Assembly (NCBI GenBank): GCA_963995505.1 | Contig: OZ023187.1 | Span: forward strand, 627,501 to 691,500 | Direction of reading: 5' to 3' | DNA from: Hypericum androsaemum | Taxonomy: Eukaryota; Streptophyta; Magnoliopsida; Malpighiales; Hypericaceae | DNA: 64,000 nt | In this document: piece by piece, positions 54,430 through 64,000 of the stretch | How positions within the stretch are numbered: the stretch's first letter is position 1 | How the letters are laid out: each line of letters opens with the position of its first letter | Translations under genes and position numbers: made by a program | The notes under the pieces: generated by a model | Databases searched by the model: none | The model's input: the letters and a program-made list of their open reading frames with translations, nothing else | What the model was told of the DNA's origin: nothing

Positions 54430-57400
54430 TTAACCACATTCTCCTTACTGCGTTATACATTTGATCTCTGTTGATTCCTTTCGTCAAAGGATCAGCTATG
54501 TTATCCTTAGACTTCACATAATCAATGGTTATTACTCTACTTGAGATCAATTATCTAACAGTGTTATGTCTCCTACGGATATGTCGAGACTTACCATTGT
54601 ACATAGTACTTTATGCTCTCCCGATTGCAGACATGCTATCACAATGTATCAATACAGGGGGCACATGCTTATTCCAACACGGAATATCCTCTAAGAAATT
54701 TCTGAGCCATTCAGCTTCTTCCCCAGCTTTGTCTAGTGCTATAAACTCTAACTCCATGGTGGATCGAGCTATGCACGTTTGTTTAGAGGATTTCTAGGAC
54801 ACAGCTCCTCCACCTATGGTGAACACATAACCACTAGTGGATTTGGAGTCTTTAGTGTCTGATATCCAATTCGCATCACTGTATCCTTCCAATACAGCTG
54901 GATACCTAGTATAAAGTATACCATGGTTCATGGTATGTGTTAAATACTTTAGAACCCTTTCCAAAGCTAGCCAGTGGTCTGGTCCTGGATTGCTCGTGAA
55001 CCTACTAAGCTTGCTAACTGAGTATGCAATATCAGAGCGTGTACAATTTGTTAAGTATATTAGACTCCCGATGATCTTTGCATATTTTAGTTGAGATACT
55101 GGGTCACCTCTGTTCTTAGCCAAGTGTAGACTCAGGTCTACCGGAGTCTTAGCCGGAGGTTTGTCAAAAATATCAAATTTCTTGAGTACATTCTCAACGT
55201 AGTGAGATTGTGACAAGACAATTTCTTCAGTCGTCCTAGAGATTTTAATCCCCAGTATGACGTCAGCTAGACCCATATCTTTCATGTCAAAGTTGTTCTT
55301 TAACATATTTTTAGTTTTTATAATAAGATCATTACTGCTTCCTGTGATTAGCATGTCGTCTACATATAGACATACAATCACGTAAGCATCAGGCGTGCCT
55401 TTAATGTATACACATTTATCACACTCGTTGATCTTAAAGCCATTTGACTTCATTGTCCTGTCAAATTTCTCATGCCACTGTTTCGGTGCCTGTTTCAGCC
55501 CGTATAGTGACTTGACCAGCTTGCGCACTTTATGTTCTTATCCGGGGGCAACAAACCCTTCTGGTTGTTCCATATATATTTTCTCTTCCAGTTCTCCATT
55601 TAGAAAAGCTATTTTTACATCCATCTGATGTATCTCGAAGTTATAGAGTGCTGTGATAGCTATGATCACTCTAATAGATGTGATTCTTGTGACCGACGAA
55701 TAGATGTCAAAGAAATCATATCCTTCCTTCTGTTTGAACCCTTTAGCTACCAACTGAGCTTTGTACTTATCGATTGATCCATCAGTTTTGTATTTCTTTT
55801 TAAGGATCCACTTGCAACCTAAAGGTTTGTAACCTGGTGGAAGATCTACGATTTCCCACGTGTAGTTTTGCATGATAGATTCTATCTCACTATTGATAGG
55901 TTCTTTCCAGAGAGGAGTATCCGGACTAGATAATGCCTCTTGGACTGTTCCAGGGTTCATTTTCTAACATGTAGTTTAGAAAATCTGGACCAAACGACTT
56001 GGCTACTTTGGTTCTCTTACTCTGTCTAGGTTTCTCAGCACCTTGATCAGAGCCTTGTGTAGCTTCATAACTTCTTTTGTTTGAGCTTACTTCTTTCATT
56101 TTCTTTTTAGGAAAGATATTCTCAAAGAATGTTGCATTCCTTGATTCCATGACCATTCCCTCGTTGATTTCAGGGTTTTCAGACTTTTGTACTAGAAATC
56201 GGTATGCGCTACTGTTGTGGGCATATCCGATAAAGATGCAGTCAACGGTCTTGGGTCCTATTCTCACCCTTTTAGGCAGAGGTATTTCTACCTTAGCTAG
56301 GCACCCCCACACTTTAAGGTAACCGTAGAAAGGCTTTCTCCCTTTCCATAGTTCATATGGGATTTTGTCGCTTTTCTTGTGCGATAATTTGTTTAGAATG
56401 TGATTAGCTGATAGTACAGCTTCCCCCCATAAATTCTGTGGTAAGCCCGAGCTAATCAATATAGCGTTCATCATCTCCTTAAGAGTTCAATTCTTGTGTT
56501 CAGCTACGCCATTTGATTGAGGTGAGTATGGAGCTGTTGTCTGATGGATAATGTCATTTTGTTGGCAGAATTTCTCAAACGGAGCTACATATTCTCCCCT
56601 TCTATCACTTTGAATCATTTTAATTTTAGTGCTAAGTTGATTTTCAACCTCATTCTTATAACTCTTGAAAGCTTCTAGAGCTTTGTCTTTTCCTTTCAAG
56701 AGGTGTACATAACAGTACCTCGTGCAATCGTCAATAAACGTGATGAAATACTTTTTCCCACCTCTAGTTTGCACTTATTTCATATCGCATATGTCGGTAT
56801 GAATTAACTCTAAAGGTGTAGTACTTCTTTCCACTGAATGAAATCATTTTTATCTCTACACATACTTTACATTTATTTTTTGGGTTAAACTCTATTTTAG
56901 GCAATAAATTTAAACTTACTAACTTTCTTAGCGAGTTCAAATTTACGTGTCCTAATCTATCATGCCATAAGTTAGAACACTCAGCCAAATAAGAAGAATT
57001 AACAACTTTATTAGGACCATTAAAGGCGCGTTTGACAGTTATTACATTCATCTTAAAGAGCCCCCTCTCGAGGTAACCCTTTCCTACAAAGGCACCGGCC
57101 TTGGTCAGAACAAACCTATCAGCCTCAAATACTTCCGACCGTTGATCGCGATATAGGTCGAGAATATCTCCTTGTCTGAGCAGATGTATTGGGTTGCTCC
57201 TGTGTCAATGAATCACTCTCTTGGGTTATCCACCAGATTGGCTTCAAACACCACGGTGGATAAGTCTAGCTCAGACAGGTCTTCGGCCAGATTTGCCTTC
57301 TCATAATCGTCCCTCTTTGGCAGGCGATAATCTTTTGCTATGTGACCGGGTTTGTCGCAGTTGTAGCAATTGCCCTTGATCTTCTTAGCCTTCTTTTGCT

Positions 57401-57960
57401 TTGGCTCTTGCTTCTCCTGCTTGTTCCCGGGCTTCTTCCTCTTCTTGCCGGTACCACCTTCGGCGAGGTGTACCTTAGCTTCGGAGTTGGTCCTGCCGGT
57501 CTTGACTTCGGACTTTCGGTTATCTTCCTCGATCCTTAGTCTCACGATCAGGTCTTCCAGCCCCATGTCCTTCCTCTTATGCTTGAGGAAGTTCTTGAAG
57601 TCCTTCCACAGAGGAGGTAGCTTCTCGATCAGAGCAGCCACTTGGAAAGACTCGCTTAGTTACATTCCTTCAGCATGGATCTCATGTAGGATTAGTTGTA
57701 ACTCTTGTACTTGGTCTATCACCTTCTTGGAGTCGATCATCTTAAAGTCGAGGAATCGTCCAACGATGAATTTCTTCAAACCGGCATCCTCCATTTTGTA
57801 CTTCTTCTCCAAGGAGTCCCACAATTCTTTTGCGGTCTTAAAACCTGCATAGACATTGTAAAGGGTGTCGTCTAGTCCATTCAGAATATAGTTACGACAT
57901 AGGAAGTCGCTATGACTCCATGCATCGAGGGTGTTGATCTTCTGTTGATCAGCCTCATTT
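54430..57960 (-). pseudogene. Copia gag-pol remnant (gag, integrase, reverse transcriptase, RNase H)
   Basis: gag about 57960-57213 with stops (for example near 57660) and a zinc knuckle CYNCDKPGHIAKDY whose last Cys is Tyr. Protease remnant (FIDTGATQYICS) near 57210. Integrase: HHCC part WHDRLGHVNLNSLRKL...CKVC (about 56975-56860), core 56774-56460 with SNGVAEHKN. RT: KWILKKKYK, QMDVKIAFLNGELEE, then a stop at 55539, [16 protein letters not shown] and catalytic [10 protein letters not shown] (about 55365-55335). RNase H begins YSDANWISD; a TAG at about 54795 replaces a Trp, then STMELEFIAL continues to about 54430. Nonfunctional but easily recognised. Confidence 0.88.
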
Positions 57961-57964
57961 TCTG

Positions 57965-58284
57965 CTTTCTGAGAGAGCCTACAATTGCTAACGAATGCTT
58001 ATGCAAGTTATAGTGGGGTGACTGCAAATGATGGGGGATGGACCTATTTATAGGCGCTGGATGGGAGGCAGGCAGGCACTCCGAAGGGGCGCGTCCGTTC
58101 GGCCAGCAGGCTGGCTGGCTGTGCTCGTGGCCCTTCGATGGCATTCTGGATCCTTCCAGGTGCACTCCAGACCGCTCGCACTCCTTCACGAGGGATCTTG
58201 CAACCCTTCGGCCGTCTGGAAATTTCTGGGATGTTCCAGCCCTTCGTGCCTCTTCGGTGGCCATCCTGGAAGACGACGTGCGAA
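57965..58284 (-). repeat. Partial 5' LTR of the degenerate Copia element
   Basis: Matches 53175-53495 of the 3' LTR (gagagcctacaattgctaacgaatg through ggccatcctggaag). Truncated at both sides. Confidence 0.8.
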
Positions 58285-61200
58285 GTGCCAAGTGCGCCTA
58301 CATTTAGTTTAATTCTTTGATCAGCCCCTACATTTAGTTTAATTTAATACATCATTTTCCCTATATATTTATAGTTTTTTAGTTTACATGGCGATTTGAT
58401 CCACGTGCGCACACACATATATGCCTTTGTTAATTTTTTTATTTTTGGAAAGTATATGTTTTGTTAATTGAATGGCGTGGTATTGAGTATCTTATGCATC
58501 CAATAATAGGTACCGGACGACTGATGAGCTAATCCAAATTCAGAACGTAGAAATAAAAATAATAGTAGTTGAAAAAGGAAAAAGGAAAAAGGAAGAAGGA
58601 GAGCCTCGTGGGGACGAGGTGTAGGGCCCAGAACGAAGGTGTTAAACAATAAGTGGGGGCCGCAAAACAAAATAAATAGACATGGCCAACAAAAAATAGT
58701 GTAGTTTAGTAAGAAAAAGACATTAAATTTGAGTTTTAAAGATATAATTGTATTTTAAAAAAAAGTTATTTTCACAAATTTATAATTTAAATTTAGAATA
58801 GCTAGTCTTATAAATATTGGATGCCAGATAGTTCTAAAAAATTGAACATGAATTACTTTATTTTATCTTATAATTTTATTATTTATAAATTAGTTATTTC
58901 AATAAATATTATGATACCTGAGCGGATTTGTTTTGAAAAAAAGGGGGAGCATGCAGGGGGAACGCCCCCATCGAAACTACGACGTATGACCTTAAAATCC
59001 GATTGGAAAAGCACCCTCGAAAGTCGAAACCACCACCCTATCCTTGACAAATTAAAAGAATACCTCTCATCTCTCTTTATATGCTATGCCTATGGACGTC
59101 ACTCGTTCAAATTGTGTAACCACCGCCTCAACGACAGCCTCCTCGCCCAATATATCATGGGGTCGGAGCCACTGAGCTTTCATGGTCCCCTCTCTTTCTT
59201 TTGTTAACTTTAGTTTCGCATAATTTCCAAAATTTTCAAACAAGTTCGTGTGAACAACATGTACGAAATTAACTCGTTATGTTACCATAAATCAATGATA
59301 ATGGATAAAGTTAGTACGACAACACCTACTCGTATAAAATTTATACGAATTTGACATCGTCTCTAGTACATGAGATAAAAATTAGCCATGCATTAACAAT
59401 GCATCATAAGAGATCAACTTATACTAATATCATACTAGAATCACCGGGACATATATAATTAGTATAAGCTAGGCCTTGAAGAAGTTAGGACTTTTTACTC
59501 TACTTGGACTCGTTTAGGTAGACTTTTGGAGATTTTGATATAACTCTTGGGGCTTTGCCTGCCTACAGGCACTGTTGTGCTCTGTACAATTACATGTCTA
59601 TAATACAATTTTACTTATATAAAAAAAGTCTCGAAGAAGCACGTGTATTGAATTTGATGTCGTGTATTAATTCTTGTTCTATTCTCTTGTTTTTTTTGTC
59701 ATTTTATCCCTATGTTATTTCTTTCATGCTTCAGCTTTCCATTGATTGTACATCGCAACAGCTAAATCAATCATTTTATGGAACAAACTAACCAAAGAGT
59801 CAAGACAATAACCACTAGGAAGACTAAAATTTTGAAGGCAATAGACAGAGCTTTTTCCGTATTTTTTTATAAGTAAAATCGTATTAAACCTTCCAAAGGT
59901 AATTACAAAGTAATTACATCAAATTAAAACCCGCAACCAAAGGTACTAGATAGATACCTATCTAAGCAAAAATAAAGATAAACACTATCTAGCACAAGAT
60001 CCAAAAGCAACACCACCAGAAGGATCACATCTACCCCTGCACATATTAATAAGCGTCTCAACTAGCTAGGAGTATTAGTGACAAATATTTAGATCAACTA
60101 TCAAAATAGTTGTTATAGCTTAACTAAAAGATGTCGAATTCCAGTTCTTGAGAATACAATATCGTTAAATATTTTTTTTTAGAATAAAAGAGATGGGTAC
60201 AACACAAGGACTTTCAAAAGGCCACCCATTAAAGTACTACTCTCGCTCAAACACTTATAACTTCGGAGTTCTCATATGATTTGGTACATTCGCTGGTATG
60301 ATCGCACCCTGTTGGAACAACTTTGTTATCATTTAAATATCTTACCCAGATCAAACATAAATTAGTCAGTATAGTGATCTTTCGGATACCATGTGTTTTT
60401 GATTAACAAATTAGCTAGGGTCCTCTCTATTCCTTATCAAAATCATGGGAGTGAATGACTTCAATGTGATTTTTTTTCTCTCCAATCATCAATTAGGTTT
60501 TTGGGTTCAGACTAATTACATCGGTAACTTTATTATAAGTACGAGTGACACGCTTGAACTACCCAATTTACTTTAATGCATTCATGCAAGTCAAATTGAT
60601 GGTAACTGATCCAGACTAATAAATCATAATACTAATTTGGTTAATGAATTCAGCAATACTGAGAGTCACCATAGGAGTTTGTTCCAATTGATAAACAACT
60701 TAGATTTTTTAAAAGAAGTTTTAAATTTAAATCTTATAAATAAAAAAACTATTCATAGTGGCACTTCTAAAGAAAATTACCGGAAAAAAAATTGCACTTC
60801 TAAAATAACATTTGACAATATTCAATTCTAAATATGATAATGGATGGTAAACTACCCAAATTAACATATGATACTAATTTGATTAATCGGATTTTATCAC
60901 AACACGGAGAATTTTGAGCGATACTGTTCTAGCCGACACAATAGAAATAAATATACAAGGCCACTTGCTACCATATGATTGTAGGAAATCTTTTAATATG
61001 TTATCTACATAACGGTAGCACTAAATAAAAAAATTTCACCACCATGAAAAAAAATTAGTTATGAGGGTGTTGATGTCTAAATTATAATGATGTGGTTACT
61101 CTCCCCACTCCGTAAGTTCTAACCCTAATCATGATTTTTTTCTGGCCAACAATTGACGGAGCAACCACTTTGCTTACTAACTTGCACTGGGAGAATATTG

Positions 61201-61440
61201 TATATCCACATCAACATAAATGTTTGTTGCGGTTTGTTGTAATTGGAATCACATCATTTCTAGTTACTGCACCATCCCCATGTATATGTTATCCAATCCA
61301 ACCGACTTTACGTCCCAACTTAGTACAGGGTAATTTTTTCAGAGTCATCTAGTAATAAGAATAGATTAATCCAAATTCGAACTAACTGACACGACCTTAA
61401 ACTGTGAAAAAAGTTATCTCTACCAACTTTAGCACGGTTA
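58285..61440. other. AT-rich intergenic DNA, no gene recognised
   Basis: Frames up to 128 codons (58821-59207) and several shorter ones have no domain or codon bias. Poly-A/T runs and (ta)n words are common. No RNA gene seen. Confidence 0.45.
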
Positions 61441-62007
61441 TTAGGGGTGAGTTTGGTGCGGTTTTATAGTTTCGGTATGAAAATTGATATCAAACCGCAA
61501 ATTTTTTTAGAATAAATGGACACCGCCAGTGTGGCAGTGTCAATAGAAACCATCGGTGTTCGATTTGGCAGTTTGCGATTTATTGGTGCGATTTTGCTAT
61601 TTGAAAACGTAATTTGGCCTCTTCATGGTAGGCCCATTCTAGTAGGCCCAAAGTTAAAAAAATATGTTTTAGCATTTCACAACAGAATGCTAAAGATCAA
61701 ATCGCAACATTTACGATCAAATCCCAAAAAAAATGTTTTGGAAGGAACACCAAGTTAAATCAGCCATCTCTTTGCATTATCACGATCAAACTCTGTCTCT
61801 CCATACATCTATTAAAAGAACGACGTTTTATGTATGCAGTTTTGCGGTGTCGCAGTTTGGTTTGAGACCAATACCGAAACCAAATCGCATCAACTCGATG
61901 TCACTTTCAAACTGCACCACGACACCAGTTTACCGTACCGTTTACAATTTGGTCAGTTTGGTGGTCGATTGGTTTAGCAGTTTACTCGATTTTTGGCTCA
62001 CCCCTAA
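61441..62007. mobile_element. hAT-like MITE
   Basis: About 567 bp with terminal inverted repeats ttaggggtgag (left) and ctcacccctaa (right). The arms are rich in ttcggtttgg/ccgaaacc words (gtgcggttttatagtttcgg; ataccgaaaccaaatcg), as in common plant hAT MITEs. No coding capacity. The flanking 8-mers cacggtta and cagttatt do not match cleanly, so the duplication is decayed or misplaced. Confidence 0.65.
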
Positions 62008-62643
62008 CAGTTATTAACAAGCACTTAGATTAATGGTGAATGTGTTATTCTATCTTAACTACGTCTCGAATCTGGATTAGCTTAACCACATTTCTAGTTA
62101 CTGCACCATCCCTAGAATGCGTTAGTGTTAAATACTTTTTGGGAGTCTTGCCACTTTTAAAATGTATTACCCGACTCGAATCTGGATTACTCGACATAGT
62201 AGACCGGATACCTGGGATTATAAACAAAAAACCCAACAGTAGCATGATTATATTTTGATTTACAAATGACATTTAATCTAGCGACATAAGAGGTATGATG
62301 ATTTGACAGAGATCCAGCCTCTACGGTTCAGACCTTCACAAGGTGTAATCACTTGGTGTAAAATTTTATCTTAAAAAATGTGGTTATATTTTTTTGAACA
62401 GTAAATTTTGTTAATATTATGTGGCGCAATAAAAATTTGTGATTTAAGCGTGTTTATATTTTTATGACTTCATTCCAGACTTTTGATTAAACTAAAATTA
62501 GTATATGTGATTTAAGTGTTTGTTGCCATTTTAATATAATTTATTTCCAATTAGTTATTCAAGTGACGCTTATTGTGACGGCATGATGAAATTGACAACG
62601 AAATTGTGGTACTTAATTTTATTAAAATGGAAAAAGAGTATAA
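62008..62643. other. AT-rich intergenic DNA
   Basis: No gene. Carries a short repeat, atttctagttactgcaccatccc (about 62091), also present near 61257. Confidence 0.45.
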
Positions 62644-63159
62644 TCTCAATGGATAGGTACTTGTTGTTCTGCATCCAAATAATTAGGGGGAGGAAGTTTG
62701 TCAAATTAATTAAGTTTGCACGAAACGCCATGTGTGTGTGTATGTACGTGCTTCAACAACTTCCAATACATTACTTTTTGACATCTTAGAGACGCATTGG
62801 TTGGAGTTAATTAATTACGCGTACCAATCTAAAGTTTAAATTATTAAGGAAAAAGTCCCTTTAGTTTCGGACTTTCAGAATTAAGGCCATGTGTGTTGTT
62901 GTTTCGGACTCTCAATGGATAGGTACTTGTTGTTCTGCATCCAAATAATTAGGGGGAGGAAGTTTGTCAAATTAATTAAGTTTGCACGAAACGCCATGTG
63001 TGTGTGTATGTACGTGCTTCAACAACTTCCAATACATTACTTTTTGACATCTTAGAGACGCATTGGTTGGAGTTAATTAATTACGCGTACCAATCTAAAG
63101 TTTAAATTATTAAGGAAAAAGTCCCTTTAGTTTCGGACTTTCAGAATTAAGGCCATGTG
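62644..63159. repeat. 250-bp duplication with no visible differences (62644-62893 and 62910-63159)
   Basis: The two copies start tctcaatggataggtac and end aaggccatgtg, 266 bases apart, with no difference that I can find by eye. The second copy ends 9 bases before the Copia LTR at 63169. Either very recent or an assembly artefact. Confidence 0.85.
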
Positions 63160-63168
63160 GTTTCAAAT

Positions 63169-63449
63169 TGTTAGGAATTCAGCAACTAGAGAACAAGATC
63201 GCACAAAGAACACGGAACAAGAGAATTACGTGGTTCGGCCTAATGCCTACGTCCACGGTGAGAAAGGAGAACTTTTATTGAGTTTCCGAGCCACAAAGCC
63301 ATACAAAACCTTAGGGTAACATGCCTTTATATAGAGACAAACCCTTGGTGTACAAGTAACCTATCTAGGTCTAATTAGGAGTCCAGAATCTAGTCAGAAT
63401 AGGAATAGGAATAGGAAATAAGTCTTTCCTATTTCTCGCCATCCCAACA
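63169..63449 (-). repeat. 3' LTR of the second family member
   Basis: 281 bp, homologous to 2156-2437; carries the cttgta segment missing from the right LTR at 4360. Confidence 0.88.
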
Positions 63450-63651
63450 ATCTCCACCTTGGCGAGAAATCATCTCGTGGAAGATCCATGAAGCTCCACC
63501 CGAACTTCAACAAACTCCACCTTGACAAAACACCGCCCCATGAAGAACCATGAGATCTTGCAAAACCAATCCAACTCCACCGACTCCATCTCGGACCATA
63601 GATAACTGCATCAATAAGACCATCTCAACTTTCTCTTCACCTTTTGTTCAA

Positions 63652-64000
63652 TCACTTGGAGCCAGCCCCCAAACTCGAGCTTCTGAGCTTGCTTGGCCTA
63701 TTCCCTCCAACCTCCATCGAACCCCAACTGGCAAGTCCACTTGCTGAAGCAACCTTGCGACCAATAGACGTACCCTCTATTTTTCGATCAGCCCTATGCT
63801 CCTCAACCTCGAACCGCTCTTCCGTTGGACCTTTTTGCCTCAAACCAATACTACTTGTCATAGCATACAAAGGACAACCTTTTGTTCTACTAAGTAGAAC
63901 CCTCGACATGCCACGAACTCTACCGTTCGGCCTTGAGTGAGATACCCGATTCGCCCGTGGTGCTACTAACGGCTTCGCATTCCCCATGCAAAACCTACCC
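63652..64000 (-). CDS. Conserved trailing frame of the non-autonomous Copia family (partial)
   Basis: Open frame on minus, running in from beyond the window and ending SLGAGSK, stop. It matches residues encoded at about 3823-4160 of the TNL-1 element (GNAKPLVAPRAN, HSRPNG, RGMSRVLL, GCPLYAM, SKLRSSSLGAGSK) with roughly 80 percent identity by eye and no stop or frameshift. No known domain. Retention of an open frame in both copies could mean it is translated, or simply that the copies are young. Confidence 0.45.
   Translation of the reverse strand, partial: GRFCMGNAKPLVAPRANRVSHSRPNGRVRGMSRVLLSRTKGCPLYAMTSSIGLRQKGPTEERFEVEEHRADRKIEGTSIGRKVASASGLASWGSMEVGGNRPSKLRSSSLGAGSK

Larger units (their letters stand above)
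52951..58284 (-). mobile_element. Degenerate Ty1/copia element with truncated 5' LTR
   Basis: Minus orientation. 3' LTR about 52951-53868 with the polypurine tract just inside (read on minus catgtgggggat). Coding order gag, protease, integrase, RT, RNase H from 57960 down to 54430. The right LTR copy (about 57965-58284) is only partial: it lacks both its start and about 200 bp of its end, and gag joins it directly, so no primer binding site is seen. Many stops. Divergence of the shared LTR part is about 10 percent by eye, so it is older than the element in TNL-1. Confidence 0.85.
63169..64000 (-). mobile_element. Second copy of the TNL-1 Copia family (partial, runs off the window)
   Basis: On minus: 3' LTR 63169-63449 (tgttggga...aggaattccta motif ends), then the polypurine tract (rev. 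of tctccaccttggcg) and the 3' part of the interior to the window end. LTR and interior align with 2156-4635 over their whole visible length with limited divergence. The other LTR is outside the window. The left flank base run is caaat. Confidence 0.88.

Noticed and set aside
58821..59207. 128-codon plus frame
   Set aside because: No domain or codon bias; AT-rich surroundings.
61250..61285. Short repeat shared with about 62088-62115
   Set aside because: About 25 bases only; too short to assign to a class.
1..64000. CRISPR arrays, operons, tRNA or rRNA genes
   Set aside because: No regular spacer-repeat arrays, no complete cloverleaf and no rRNA-like sequence seen; gene structure is that of a plant nucleus.

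Overview
The window looks like eudicot nuclear DNA. It carries a cluster of TIR-NB-LRR (TNL) immune-receptor genes, a class missing from monocots. Genes have GT-AG introns, there is an NST/SND1-type NAC gene and a plant CC-type glutaredoxin-like gene, and a large share is Ty1/copia, LINE, SINE and TIR transposon sequence. I cannot name the species.

Layout: (1) 1-8.3 kb holds TNL-1 on the minus strand. Its last exon is split by a 2.48 kb non-autonomous Copia element with perfect 5-bp target-site duplications. (2) 8.3-17.3 kb is a nest: a non-autonomous LTR element (8344-11149), then a degenerate L1-type LINE (11633-16668) lying between two 655-bp direct repeats. (3) 18.3-25.6 kb holds an intact glutaredoxin-like gene (+) and an intact five-exon TNL-2 (-). 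(4) 26.6-28.0 kb is a Mutator-like TIR element with a SINE in its left arm. (5) 28.7-38.3 kb is a second copy of the glutaredoxin/TNL unit: a TNL tail fragment, a glutaredoxin pseudogene split by a 3.06 kb LTR element, and an intact TNL-3. (6) 38.3-43 kb holds a Copia pol fragment and the wreck of TNL-4. (7) 44.1-46.1 kb is TNL-5, a divergent TIR-NB gene without LRRs. (8) 46.3-49.4 kb holds a 622-bp tandem repeat and a second Mutator-like TIR element with GC-rich internal cargo. (9) 50.1-52.6 kb is a three-exon NAC gene of the secondary-wall NST/SND1 group. (10) 53-58.3 kb is a decayed Copia element. (11) 58.3-64 kb is AT-rich DNA with a hAT-like MITE, a 250-bp duplication with no difference seen by eye, and the end of a second copy of the Copia family found in TNL-1.

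TNL-1 to TNL-4 form one subfamily: all are on the minus strand with the same exon plan. Where the 3' exon survives (TNL-1, -2, -3) they share a C-terminal post-LRR domain followed by a lysine/arginine-rich tail. The TNL-2/TNL-3 blocks arose by segmental duplication of a glutaredoxin-TNL unit, and later transposon insertions and point changes separated working copies from broken ones. Function of TNL-2, TNL-3, the glutaredoxin gene and the NAC gene is inferred from domain content only. The most testable new idea is an alternative last exon in TNL-2 that would swap the C-terminal domain for a hydrophobic, membrane-span-like tail.
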